Origin: Corticicoccus populi
Lineage (GTDB): Bacteria > Bacillota > Bacilli > Staphylococcales > Salinicoccaceae
DNA length: 64,000 bases
NCBI RefSeq assembly: GCF_042686195.1
Contig: NZ_JBHUOQ010000004.1
Location: 62,001 to 126,000 of the forward strand
Direction of reading: 5' to 3'
How positions within the stretch are numbered: the first letter of the stretch is position 1; the number at the start of each line of letters is the position of its first letter. A program made the translations under genes and the position numbers. This document shows, in pieces, positions 26,637 through 34,951 of this stretch. The notes below the pieces were generated by a model, which ran no database searches, had not been told where the DNA came from, and saw nothing but the letters and a program-made list of their open reading frames with translations.

Positions 26637-26785
26637 CCGTTTCCTGCCGGTTGGATTATGTATGATGTTATCATTATTTTGGATGATACAACCACCTCCC
26701 CGTTAATTCTATGATATATACAGCTCCGGCACAACAGGAGAATCACCTGCACTCCCTCTGAAAACGCAGTCATTATATATTTGCA

Positions 26786-26844
26786 GACAGAATTATGATG
26801 CAGGTACCTGTAGATGATCCTGATGACTGCGCCATAATTCTGTC
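26786..26844. repeat. 12-bp inverted repeat between ogt and the efflux gene
   Basis: GACAGAATTATG and CATAATTCTGTC are perfectly complementary, 35 bp apart, and enclose a second palindrome CAGGTACCTG. No T-tract follows on the minus strand. It may be a regulatory leader or operator for the efflux gene, or a diffuse terminator for ogt. Confidence 0.5.
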
Positions 26845-26890
26845 CACTGTCTGTTGGACTGGTTTAGTTTTTTTAAATCTACCAGTTGTT

Positions 26891-27418
26891 CTATACCTGC
26901 CGCTTCACGCTTTCTATTTCAAGAAGGATCTGTTTCATTTCCAGCCCACCGCGGAACCCTGTTAAATTACCGTTTTTAGAAACCACTCTATGGCAGGGCA
27001 CAACAATCATCACCGGATTTAATCCATTCGATCTGCCAACTGCACGTACAGCCTTCGGTCTGCCTATTCTTTCAGCAATATCCGAATACGACACCGTTTC
27101 TCCGTATGGAATTTTTCTGAGTTCTGCCCATACTGATTCCTGAAAATCAGTCCCTTTTAAATCCACCGGAATATCAAATTCTGTTCTTTCTTTATTCAAA
27201 TATTCTTTAATCTGTTGAACATACGGTCCGACATGCACCGCCTGCTCCACTAACTTTGAATCATTTCTGTATGTCTTTGCCCAGACCTCCAGTTCACTGA
27301 ATCCGCCGGCCGGACTGCCGACAAAACACAATCCCTGCTCCGTGGCCGCAGTATAGATTACCTGGTCTCCATATGATAATGTCCCGTAGTAAATGATTTC
27401 TCCCGTTTCATTATTCAT
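26891..27418 (-). CDS. ogt: Methylated-DNA--protein-cysteine S-methyltransferase
   Basis: 175 residues from the ATG at 27418 (GAAAGGGGAAAGGA just upstream; the open frame continues further right but overlaps adaA). The acceptor-cysteine motif VVPCHRVV, the helix-turn-helix with the arginine finger (GRPKAVRAVGRSNGLNP) and the FQESVWAELRKIPYGET motif mark the AGT/Ogt/AdaB fold. It repairs O6-methylguanine by irreversible transfer to its cysteine. It overlaps the upstream adaA by 8 nt, as in the Bacillus adaAB operon. Confidence 0.92.
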   Translation of the reverse strand: MNNETGEIIYYGTLSYGDQVIYTAATEQGLCFVGSPAGGFSELEVWAKTYRNDSKLVEQAVHVGPYVQQIKEYLNKERTEFDIPVDLKGTDFQESVWAELRKIPYGETVSYSDIAERIGRPKAVRAVGRSNGLNPVMIVVPCHRVVSKNGNLTGFRGGLEMKQILLEIESVKRQV

Positions 27419-27968
27419 TTCCTTTCCCCTTTCTAAAATCACTCGGCGTCTGTCCATGTCTTTCCTTAAATAATGTAGAAAACCGTGAGGCATTGGAAAT
27501 TCCGACTAATTCACCAATTTTCTTTACTGTAAAATGACTGTTTTTCAAGTATTCTTCAGCTTCTCTCATTCTTTTGTTCTGTACATATTCAAGCGGAGTG
27601 ATGCCTTTTATTTTCTTAAATACTCTATGAAGATGGTATGGACTGCTGTGACAGTGCTCTGCGATATACGCGAGCGTTAACGGCTCTGCATAATTCATGT
27701 CTATATACATCTCAACATGTGATATCCATTCTTCATCAGGTAGTGTTCTGCCGCCCGATTTACATCTCTTACACGGCCTGTAGCCATCTTTCAGTGCATC
27801 CTCCGCACTTGAAAAGATAGTGACATTCTCAAAATTAGGAACCCTGGATTTACATGATGGTCTGCAGAATATTCCCGTCGTTTTTACAGCATAAAAGAAA
27901 CAGCCGTCATAACACTGATCATTTTCAATGATTGCCTGTTTTCTTTCTTCCGTAAGCTCTAAAATCAT
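27411..27968 (-). CDS. adaA: AdaA-type methylphosphotriester acceptor and transcriptional activator
   Basis: 185 residues from the ATG at 27968 (AAGGAGATGAAG 2-8 nt upstream). The N-terminal Ada zinc domain has four cysteines in FCRPSCK and RPCKRCK; the first is the methyl acceptor in the family. The C-terminal AraC domain includes LTLAYIAEHCHSSPYHLHRV and ASRFSTLFKERHGQTPSDF. When methylated it should activate its own operon with ogt in response to alkylating damage. The gene is autoregulated in Bacillus; the operator here was not mapped. Confidence 0.92.
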   Translation of the reverse strand: MILELTEERKQAIIENDQCYDGCFFYAVKTTGIFCRPSCKSRVPNFENVTIFSSAEDALKDGYRPCKRCKSGGRTLPDEEWISHVEMYIDMNYAEPLTLAYIAEHCHSSPYHLHRVFKKIKGITPLEYVQNKRMREAEEYLKNSHFTVKKIGELVGISNASRFSTLFKERHGQTPSDFRKGKGNE

Positions 27969-28284
27969 CACTTCATCTCCTTTACTTGATTCTTACACAA
28001 AAACTGATGAATAAATACAATTTCCCGATTAAAAAGCAAGATATGAAAACTATTTTTCAATGAAGTGTTTAAGAATTGATAATAAAAAGCATTCCTGCAG
28101 CAGGATTATCAATAAGTTCTCTCAAAGATTCCACATTTATTATCATTTCAGTTAAACGTGTTCAAAAAAACAAAAAAATTGAACACGTAAAAATAACGTG
28201 TTCAAGATTTGTACATGACAATCGTTTTGATTTTTTCCTGCCGGCGTATTAAGTAAATTTTTATCCAAAACCAAACGAATGGTG
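27969..28284. other. Intergenic region between adaA and the M20 hydrolase
   Basis: It holds the adaA promoter/activator region near 27980-28100 (AT-rich, no confident hexamers) and a three-element repeat that terminates the hydrolase gene at 28156-28204. Nothing coding was seen. Confidence 0.6.
28156..28204 (-). terminator. Three-copy hairpin terminator of the M20 hydrolase
   Basis: ACGTGTTCAA, its complement TTGAACACGT, and ACGTGTTCAA again occur in a row. On the minus strand copies three and two form a 10-bp hairpin followed by T7, a good terminator for the hydrolase. The extra copy allows a competing hairpin. Confidence 0.75.
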
Positions 28285-29418
28285 TCACCGGCACTTGTTA
28301 TTTAAAACAGCGATTATCCCGTCCGTCACTTCCTTAACCGCCTGGACCCCGACTCTTTCTTCAGCTGTATGTGCAAAGGCGTTACTCCCCGGACCAAAAT
28401 ATATTGTATCCGTCTGATACTTATCAAGCGTGCCGCCTTCCCCCCATCCACCGAATACACCGACTTCAATCTGCCTGCCGAGTGTCTCTTCCAGTACCTT
28501 TTTGACACTGATGAATTTTTCCGATTCACGGTCTATCTCCATCGGTGTGCAGTCGACGATAACATCCGCCTGGTAATTAAACGCTGGATAAGTACGCTTC
28601 ACTTCTTCGGCCACAATATCAATTTCTTCCTGAAAATCTGTGATATTTTCATTCGGCAGATACCTTTTATCAATCACTATGCTACATTCAGCAGGTACAC
28701 TGTTTGCCTCAGTCCCCGCTTCTATCATGCCGACATTCATCTTAGCCTGTCCTAATAACGGATGTGTGTTGCGGATATATTTTTCAGCCGTAAACTTTTT
28801 AAATTGATTTATAAATTCAACAGCCATGTATATCGCATTCTCACCCGTTTCCGGCATACTGGCATGCGCACTTCTGCCGAAAAATGTAACCTTAATCCAG
28901 GCATTCCCTTTTTGAGCCGCCATCAAATTCTGGCTGGTCGGTTCCGGAATGACTGCCAGATCACACACCGGCAGCAGACCTTTTTCAAAGGCATCTACAG
29001 TCTGCTGTGCATATGTCTCTTCATCTGTCGAATACATTAAATAAACTTCCCCCTTCAGATGGTGATCACACGCATACTTAAACGCCATATAATTACACGC
29101 ACATCCAGCCTTCATATCGCATGAACCACGCCCGTATATTGCACCATCTTTTTCAACAGGGTTTAAAGGCTCATTCATATCCCCAGGAGATACCGTATCC
29201 AGGTGTCCCTGCAGTAACAGTCTGCAGCCTTCCCCATTCTTATAATGAGCGATGACATATGGATTCTCGGTATCCCTGCCTATTATCCTCACATCAGCAT
29301 CTGTCTCATTCAGAATTTTACGGTACATAAATTCTGTTATTTTCTGCTTCCCTTTCACAGAAAAAGATTCAATACGAACCAGTTCTTTCGTTAATTCCAC
29401 AGCTGAATCGCCGTACAT
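28285..29418 (-). CDS. M20-family zinc amidohydrolase (ArgE/DapE-like deacylase)
   Basis: 377 residues from the ATG at 29418, placed by GGAGGGG 6 nt upstream. Zinc-site motifs are LLLQGHLDTV (His, Asp), YGRGSCDMKAG (bridging Asp) and STDEETY (catalytic and metal Glu). The lid domain with SAHASMPETGENAIYMA is typical of acetylornithine deacetylase/succinyl-diaminopimelate desuccinylase relatives. It is not in an arginine or lysine operon, so the acyl-amino-acid or peptide substrate is undetermined. Its own terminator follows. Confidence 0.85.
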   Translation of the reverse strand: MYGDSAVELTKELVRIESFSVKGKQKITEFMYRKILNETDADVRIIGRDTENPYVIAHYKNGEGCRLLLQGHLDTVSPGDMNEPLNPVEKDGAIYGRGSCDMKAGCACNYMAFKYACDHHLKGEVYLMYSTDEETYAQQTVDAFEKGLLPVCDLAVIPEPTSQNLMAAQKGNAWIKVTFFGRSAHASMPETGENAIYMAVEFINQFKKFTAEKYIRNTHPLLGQAKMNVGMIEAGTEANSVPAECSIVIDKRYLPNENITDFQEEIDIVAEEVKRTYPAFNYQADVIVDCTPMEIDRESEKFISVKKVLEETLGRQIEVGVFGGWGEGGTLDKYQTDTIYFGPGSNAFAHTAEERVGVQAVKEVTDGIIAVLNNKCR

Positions 29419-29540
29419 TTCAACCCCTCCACTCATTTTGAAATATGTCCTAAAAATATCCCAAAATCTATATCCATACATTTCAATAGGCATATCTGGT
29501 GCTTCTACTACAAGATAGCTCTTTCATTATAATTTATAAT

Positions 29541-29572
29541 AAAAAAAGTTCCCAACCAAGAAAAGTTGGGAA
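29541..29572 (-). terminator. Terminator of the copper operon
   Basis: TTCCCAAC pairs with GTTGGGAA (8 bp) around an 8-nt loop, followed on the minus strand by CTTTTTTT. It lies 62 bp past the SCO-like stop. Confidence 0.8.
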
Positions 29573-29633
29573 TCTTGAAAAGTTTTTATTATAAACAGGC
29601 CACATTTTCCAGCTGACAGCTATTATTTAAATT

Positions 29634-30236
29634 TTATCTTGGTGCGAGTGTCTTGACATCATTGACTACTTCCTCTATTGGGTAACTATCATCTCCGAAG
29701 TCAATGCCCGAGTAGTGCTTAATGATCGTCCCTTCAGCATCAACCAAATACAGCGCTGTACTATGGGTTGCTTGGTCTTCACCCGCTTTTGGGGGATCAA
29801 CGTTCGTTTTAAAATTTGCTTTGGCAAATCGTTTAATCACATCAGGACTGTATCCCGTAACCAAATGCCACTCGGTCTCTTCCGGGATATCAAACCATCC
29901 GATATAATCTGCGATTACTTCAGGTGTATCTTCTTCAGGATCCACAGTAAAACTAAGGATACCGTAATTCTTAACATTCTCATCTTCAAGTTCTTTTGCA
30001 GTTTCTGTTAAATTCATTGTCATTGGTGGGCAGACAGTTTTACAGTTGGTAAAAATAAAATTGACCAGCCATACCTTACCATCCATATCACTTCTTTTAA
30101 ATGCTTCATCATTTTGGTCTGTGACTTCAAAATCACTGACTTCATTTCCGTAACTCGGCATAATTTCAACCTGCCCTGCGCTGCAGGATGATAATATTAT
30201 TGAAAACACTATCATTGCAAGCAGTAATTTTTCCAT
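29634..30236 (-). CDS. SCO1/SenC-type copper-binding thioredoxin-fold lipoprotein
   Basis: 200 residues from the ATG at 30236 (GGGGGC 6 nt upstream; the TTG at 30242 overlaps that region). A short signal sequence ends in a lipobox-like LSSCS. The thioredoxin-like fold has the copper ligands CKTVC in FTNCKTVCPP and His in ATHSTALYLV, as in Bacillus YpmQ. The role is copper delivery to the CuA centre of cytochrome oxidase on the outside of the membrane. It is the third gene of a minus-strand copper operon. Confidence 0.9.
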   Translation of the reverse strand: MEKLLLAMIVFSIILSSCSAGQVEIMPSYGNEVSDFEVTDQNDEAFKRSDMDGKVWLVNFIFTNCKTVCPPMTMNLTETAKELEDENVKNYGILSFTVDPEEDTPEVIADYIGWFDIPEETEWHLVTGYSPDVIKRFAKANFKTNVDPPKAGEDQATHSTALYLVDAEGTIIKHYSGIDFGDDSYPIEEVVNDVKTLAPR

Positions 30237-30333
30237 AAGCAAGCCCCCAAAGTTTATTCTAGTACTTCCATTATATCAAATAACTACCTTTCAATAGATA
30301 CGATTACAGATTATTCATAAAATATGACCGACT

Positions 30334-30756
30334 CTATTCTACAATAACTTCCTTACTCGGCATTGTGTGCAGCTGAAAAGCATCAACATGCGCGATGACA
30401 GTGTAGTCTCCGGGAGATTCAAATGTATATTCTATTTTATATACTCCGCTGTCATCATGATCAACTTCAATCATAGCCAAACTTTCTTCATCACGTATAA
30501 TCTCAAACATCACAGCATCTGCATCTTCTACATCCTCATCGTTTGATGTTACATGAGCACTAATCTCTACTGCCTCACCTGATGAAACTGTTTCTTCAGG
30601 CACCATTAAGTCCACTTCCAATGTTCTTATATCATCCTCATTCGGCGCATCATGATTCATATCTGCATGGTCACCATGTGTGTCCTCATCGCTGGTATTG
30701 CATGCAGACAGCAGCAATAAACTAATCAGCATTACTAAAAAACTTTTTATTTTCAT
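30334..30756 (-). CDS. YtkA/FixH-like lipoprotein with His/Met-rich N-terminus
   Basis: 140 residues. Lipobox LSAC at about residue 19, then a metal-binding-looking stretch DTHGDHADMNHDAPNED, then an immunoglobulin-like YtkA domain (VDLMVPEETVSSGEAVEISA to PGDYTVIAHVDAF). YtkA-type domains accompany copper-uptake proteins such as YcnJ in Bacillus. A copper-holding role outside the membrane is likely. It sits between the PepSY membrane protein and the SCO-like protein. Confidence 0.8.
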   Translation of the reverse strand: MKIKSFLVMLISLLLLSACNTSDEDTHGDHADMNHDAPNEDDIRTLEVDLMVPEETVSSGEAVEISAHVTSNDEDVEDADAVMFEIIRDEESLAMIEVDHDDSGVYKIEYTFESPGDYTVIAHVDAFQLHTMPSKEVIVE

Positions 30757-30858
30757 TTTTGTTCCTCCTGCTCATTTTATAAATTTTTTTGAACCCATCA
30801 TAATCAGAACTAAAACTTATTAGAATAATGAATTTAATATACCGGTCACAGTATAATT

Positions 30859-32202
30859 CTAATTTCTCTTTCGTTTAATTAATATAAATTCTATAATCGC
30901 AATCACAATAAGTGATATTCCAAATAACGGCATCAATACCCCCAGGAAAGCCAGTACAAGAACAGTCCCCCAGGATAATGGTTTATTTGTCCGTTTCGGA
31001 AATACATTCTTAAACTCTTTACTGCGTTTAACCATTGAATAGAATCCAAAGAAAATGGTACTTAGAAATGCTAAACATACTGCTAAATTTAACACCTTAT
31101 TTGGCCACCCGAATAAATGTCCTTCATGCAGTGGAATTCCCCATGTAAACCACTTGCCGATTAAACCGTAATCCTCAAAACTAATCTGTCCTAGTACCTC
31201 TCCGGAATATTGATCAAAATATACTGTTGTTTCTTCATACGGTGATACATCAAGGCCTGTAATACCCGAATTACTTCCCTTAGATACTGTAAATACACCC
31301 TCTTCATCGGATGGATATACAATCGAGAAAGGATAGCTTAAATCTTCCTCTAAAGCAAGGGTCTGAACCTCCTCAACATCCAGTTGATACGGTATATCAG
31401 TCATTCCACCTGAGTCGCCATGATGTCCGGCATGTTCTGAATCTTCCTCATCATTTGCCTGATCTGATACAGGGCTGTTACTGCTTCTTGTCGCCCATGG
31501 TATCTCGTTAACATCCGAGTTGGGTGGATTAACACTCAATTCTGTATTTCCCCATTCAGGCACATTTTCACTTAACTTATAAATTTGTGCACCCGTGAAC
31601 CCAGACCAAGGCAGTCCTGTGATAATGAATATAGATAACGGTATGGCAATAATTAAGCCGAGTACACCATGCAATTTTTGAAATTTGAATTTTTTAGATT
31701 TATTTGATAAAAGTTTTTTCTTAATAACCATGTAACAACCGGAAATAATCATAAATAATGTCCAGCAGGCTGTTAACTCAACCAGGTAGTTAATAAATGT
31801 ATTACCTGTCATTAAAGAACTGTGGAATTCTCTCGTCATGTTAGAATATGTATAATTTGCATCCTGACTGCCCACAATTTGATTGTTATCATCAAGGAAT
31901 ACGTAAGTTTGATTTCCCTCTGCATCTGCAAGAGTTACTCTGTTATTATATTCTTCACCCATTAGACTGATCCTTGAAATGGACAGTCCATGATGGGCGT
32001 GCTGAACGGATTCAATTCCTTCATCCAAAGTTTGGTAAGTTTCTCCACTTTCCCCGAAAAACATATCTTCGTAGATTACATCTTCCACTTCGTTGTAAAA
32101 TAAATAACCGATGCCTGAAACAGTTAATGTTATCAGCAATGGTGTAATAAAAAAAGCAGCATAAACGTGTAATCGCTGAAAAGGATTGTAATTAATCTTC
32201 AT
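30859..32202 (-). CDS. PepSY-associated transmembrane protein
   Basis: 447 residues of the PepSY_TM family. An N-terminal span (LHVYAAFFITPLLITLTVSG) leads to an extracellular PepSY-like region, then three or four further spans and a second extracellular region. A His-rich insertion EDSEHAGHHGDSGG near residue 255 could bind metal. HEGHLFGWPNKVLNL near residue 370 is a typical family motif. Related proteins act in ferric/cupric reduction or metal uptake. First gene of the copper operon; a 22-bp palindrome lies 121 bp upstream. Confidence 0.8.
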   Translation of the reverse strand: MKINYNPFQRLHVYAAFFITPLLITLTVSGIGYLFYNEVEDVIYEDMFFGESGETYQTLDEGIESVQHAHHGLSISRISLMGEEYNNRVTLADAEGNQTYVFLDDNNQIVGSQDANYTYSNMTREFHSSLMTGNTFINYLVELTACWTLFMIISGCYMVIKKKLLSNKSKKFKFQKLHGVLGLIIAIPLSIFIITGLPWSGFTGAQIYKLSENVPEWGNTELSVNPPNSDVNEIPWATRSSNSPVSDQANDEEDSEHAGHHGDSGGMTDIPYQLDVEEVQTLALEEDLSYPFSIVYPSDEEGVFTVSKGSNSGITGLDVSPYEETTVYFDQYSGEVLGQISFEDYGLIGKWFTWGIPLHEGHLFGWPNKVLNLAVCLAFLSTIFFGFYSMVKRSKEFKNVFPKRTNKPLSWGTVLVLAFLGVLMPLFGISLIVIAIIEFILIKRKRN

Positions 32203-32322
32203 AAAAATTCCCTCTTAACTTTTTAAAGTATTCAACAATCGTTCTAGAATGATTACTGAATTGACTTTATCGTAACACTACTTTCGATACCTTTATCATT
32301 CTTTATGTGAACTTTGTGTTAA

Positions 32323-32344
32323 TTTATGTTATAGATAACATAAA
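32323..32344. promoter_or_regulatory. Perfect palindrome, candidate copper-regulator operator
   Basis: TTTATGTTAT, two bases, then ATAACATAAA: a 22-bp perfect dyad between ycnK and the PepSY operon. It is separate from the adjacent terminator. The position upstream of the operon makes it a plausible YcnK binding site; this is inference. Confidence 0.5.
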
Positions 32345-32374
32345 AATAACAATCAGAATATATTCTGATTGTTA
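32342..32374 (-). terminator. Terminator of ycnK
   Basis: TAACAATCAGAATA and its mirror complement form a continuous 28-bp dyad (32347-32374) whose first bases are the ycnK stop codon; T5 follows on the minus strand. Confidence 0.75.
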
Positions 32375-32983
32375 CTTGTTCTTACTATTTGATTGATTAT
32401 GTTTATCAACGTTTGAACAGCACGATATATCCATTTCTCCTTCTAATCTCTTAGATACTTCTTCAAAAGAGAGAATTACTCCTCCAAAACCTTTAACAAA
32501 CTTTTCTGCATAATCTTTATTTCCAAAGGCCAGCACCTGTGGCTCACAGCATCCTAAATGAATGCCGGTATCCATCACAAACCACGCTGAAAAAGGACTG
32601 ATTGTTGTATGGGTGATAAAGTCATGACACAATGCCTGCACAACCTTATCTTCTATTTGTTTTTGTCTTAATATACCACAATGTGCACAGCAAGTATTTT
32701 CTATTTTATTATTTGATAAAATAAGTTGATAGTTAAGTTTTCCTTCGACTGTGATTGACTTTTGACAAAACGCACACTGATTTTGTTGTACATCAGCTGA
32801 TGCCTCTGATAACTGAACCCCACCAAATATCTTCTTAACTAGCCCCTCGTCAATTAATAGTTTTAAATCTCTATGTATCGTCATTTCGGACACACTGAAT
32901 CGTTGGCTTAATTTTTTTATGGTTATTTCTTTTTGTTCTTCGATTAAATTATATATTTTTTCCTGCCTTTTAGTTTTCACCAT
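32372..32983 (-). CDS. ycnK: YcnK-type copper-responsive regulator (DeoR HTH fused to NosL-like domain)
   Basis: 203 residues. The N-terminal DeoR-type winged helix (RQEKIYNLIEEQKEITIKKL, SVSEMTIHRDLKLL) is followed by a NosL-like domain. That domain has cysteine pairs CAFC and CCAHC near residues 72-100, GCCEP near 150, and NosL wording QVLAFGNKDYAEKFVKGFGG. Bacillus YcnK has the same architecture and represses copper acquisition genes when copper is ample. Extra cysteines at the tail (ISCCSN) are notable. It is a separate transcript just upstream of the PepSY/YtkA/SCO operon, its likely target. Confidence 0.82.
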   Translation of the reverse strand: MVKTKRQEKIYNLIEEQKEITIKKLSQRFSVSEMTIHRDLKLLIDEGLVKKIFGGVQLSEASADVQQNQCAFCQKSITVEGKLNYQLILSNNKIENTCCAHCGILRQKQIEDKVVQALCHDFITHTTISPFSAWFVMDTGIHLGCCEPQVLAFGNKDYAEKFVKGFGGVILSFEEVSKRLEGEMDISCCSNVDKHNQSNSKNK

Positions 32984-33175
32984 ACACTTTGCACCCTATA
33001 CTTTATTTATTATTTAGATAATACCAATTAGATCTATTGTATACAAACCATTCTATATCTTTATACTGGACATATAAAAATAAAGCTTTTCATATCAAGC
33101 ATTCTCATGTTTTATTATTTAAAGATTATTAAGAACCAATACCCACGAAATTGTTTAATAAAAAGATTATAAGAA

Positions 33176-34093
33176 CTATACTTTATTGGGTAGAATTTCT
33201 CTGTACCAACCAGCAATAGACCAAACAAAAACGAACAGCCAAATTGATAAACAAGTAACAGTGGCAATTAGAAATAAATTGACTTCAGACATAGAAATTC
33301 CTAACCCAGTACCCAGAGCTATAAATAACAAAGCCATTAGCCAGGCAATGCTTCCTGTGTGGAGAAAAAATCGTTGTCTCTTTAAATATTGTTTTGAACG
33401 TTCTAATATCCATGCCATGATTATTAATGTCTGCAATGAATGGAAGCCAACACCGTGAAGAATAATAAAATTCCCTGATTCTCCAAATAAACGATCTTGT
33501 AAAATAATCATCATAATACCTGCTAAGTTAGCTATAAACACTGAAACTAGAGCATACCGAATGCCGATGATGAGTATAGGACGTGATAAAGGAGTATTCA
33601 TCTTCAAAAATTGAATGGTCAATATGATTCCGAGAATTACGAGAGCAATAGACACTATACCAAATAAAATACCTGCGATAGTATCAATGATACCCCCCAT
33701 TTCCGAGAATCGAGGATTAAGCCCCCGAAAGTTTTGAATGGTTTCTATGATATAACAATATAAAATGATAGTGACAAAAAGCCAACGTATTATTTTTCTA
33801 TGTTGATTTGAAAAGGAAGCCAGCGGTAAGATTGCAGCGATAGACAATAAAAAAATACCGATCGCTGCTGTAAATGAGAACACATTTTCAATGTTACCTT
33901 CCGGAGGAATAACTGCACCTTGTAAATATATATACATAGCTGAAAAAGCAGCAATTAAAAAGCCTAGTAAGCCAGTAATAGCGAGTGCTTTTTCACGATG
34001 AAATATAGCGGTAATAGATACTATAAATATTTTAAAAATAGTATATAAAGTACGTAATTTATCATTGTTTTTGAAGTGTGTCATTAATACCAT
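33176..34093 (-). CDS. Uncharacterised membrane protein, about 8 TM, in a LytTR operon
   Basis: 305 residues, almost entirely hydrophobic, with eight or nine predicted spans and short loops. A conserved-looking polar patch is GESGNFIILHGVGFHSLQ near residue 210. I do not recognise the family. The ATG at 34084 (GGTGG 7 nt upstream) is an alternative start. It overlaps the DUF3021 gene end by 23-32 nt and is the third gene of the operon, so it is probably the effector or the membrane partner controlled by the LytTR regulator. Confidence 0.6.
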   Translation of the reverse strand: MVLMTHFKNNDKLRTLYTIFKIFIVSITAIFHREKALAITGLLGFLIAAFSAMYIYLQGAVIPPEGNIENVFSFTAAIGIFLLSIAAILPLASFSNQHRKIIRWLFVTIILYCYIIETIQNFRGLNPRFSEMGGIIDTIAGILFGIVSIALVILGIILTIQFLKMNTPLSRPILIIGIRYALVSVFIANLAGIMMIILQDRLFGESGNFIILHGVGFHSLQTLIIMAWILERSKQYLKRQRFFLHTGSIAWLMALLFIALGTGLGISMSEVNLFLIATVTCLSIWLFVFVWSIAGWYREILPNKV

Positions 34094-34514
34094 CCACCAT
34101 TCTTTGGTATTTCCGACGTGTTAGATTCCAAATGATAATATATACGATTATAAATACTGTAATATAGATGGTAATTCCAAGAATTTTTAGAGGAAACCAT
34201 CCGGCTAACAGCGCAAGTATAAACATCGATGTCATTGTAATGAGAAAATGTAATATTGTCGCTACAGCTAAACTTAAATCTGTATGGGTGAATATCATTT
34301 GGCCAAATTGAAACATCAGACCAATCAATCCCCAAACAATTACGGCAATTAATGTCACCTGATAAGGTGTTAAATTCTCATAATATATCTCCCCCATAAA
34401 TGAACCAGGATACATTGGATAGTACTCCCCTTGAGCAAATATTCCAGAAAATATAAGAGACATAATTACCCCAATAAAACACCCTGTTCTCAAACCTTGA
34501 ATTAAACGCTTCAT
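34062..34514 (-). CDS. DUF3021 four-TM membrane protein
   Basis: 150 residues with four spans. It begins MKRLIQGLRTGCFIGVIMSL and has the typical DUF3021 layout, with a short outer loop ENLTPYQVTLIAVIVWGLIG before spans two to four. DUF3021 proteins are encoded with stand-alone LytTR regulators and often restrain them at the membrane. The ATG overlaps the LytTR stop codon (ATGA), a sign of coupled translation and stoichiometric pairing. Confidence 0.8.
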   Translation of the reverse strand: MKRLIQGLRTGCFIGVIMSLIFSGIFAQGEYYPMYPGSFMGEIYYENLTPYQVTLIAVIVWGLIGLMFQFGQMIFTHTDLSLAVATILHFLITMTSMFILALLAGWFPLKILGITIYITVFIIVYIIIWNLTRRKYQRMVDGINDTLQKQ

Positions 34515-34951
34515 AATTTTAACAGCTCCTTTATACTCTTCAAATATCTTCTTGATGAATATGTAGATTTTTTGTTTTTCATAAAAATTTGAACGTGTCC
34601 ACTATTCGTAAATGAAAGGTAGTCAACATAATCAAAGTTGATAATTTCAGATTTGGAAATTTTTAAGAAAGAGTTTGCAATAATTTTCTCTATTTCATAC
34701 AATCTATAATCAACAATGTATGTCTTATCTTTTGTTTCCATCGTCAATACTTTATCGACAATATAAAAACGATAGACATCTTCTATTTGAATCAGATATA
34801 TATCTTTGCCGATACGCCCATTAATTTGTTTTGTCCTTGTTTCTTGTTCAATGAATTCAATAATATTTTTTAATTTATCATCAATTTCATTAGTATGAAT
34901 TACTATAGATGGCTCTTGAATACTCGAATCAATGTCAATTTTTAATTTCAT
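34511..34951 (-). CDS. Stand-alone LytTR DNA-binding regulator
   Basis: 146 residues. A short N-terminal region (about 45 residues, without receiver domain) precedes a LytTR domain: IGKDIYLIQIEDVYRFYIVD, YRLYEIEKIIANSFLKISKS and IINFDYVDYLSFTNSGHVQI then SSRRYLKSIKELL. Start ATG follows GGAGGTTATG. With DUF3021 it forms a one-component membrane-tethered control unit. Target sites may lie in the 433-bp region upstream, but none was securely recognised. Confidence 0.85.
   Translation of the reverse strand: MKLKIDIDSSIQEPSIVIHTNEIDDKLKNIIEFIEQETRTKQINGRIGKDIYLIQIEDVYRFYIVDKVLTMETKDKTYIVDYRLYEIEKIIANSFLKISKSEIINFDYVDYLSFTNSGHVQIFMKNKKSTYSSRRYLKSIKELLKL

Noticed and set aside
26588..26773. ATG-started 61-codon frame covering the efflux gene leader
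   Set aside because: It is out of frame with the clear transporter and gains only from overlap; the real protein reads in the other frame.
28156..28204. Repeated decamers as a short CRISPR-like array
   Set aside because: Only three copies, in alternating orientation, with 7-13 bp spacing and a T-tract: terminator structure, not a CRISPR.
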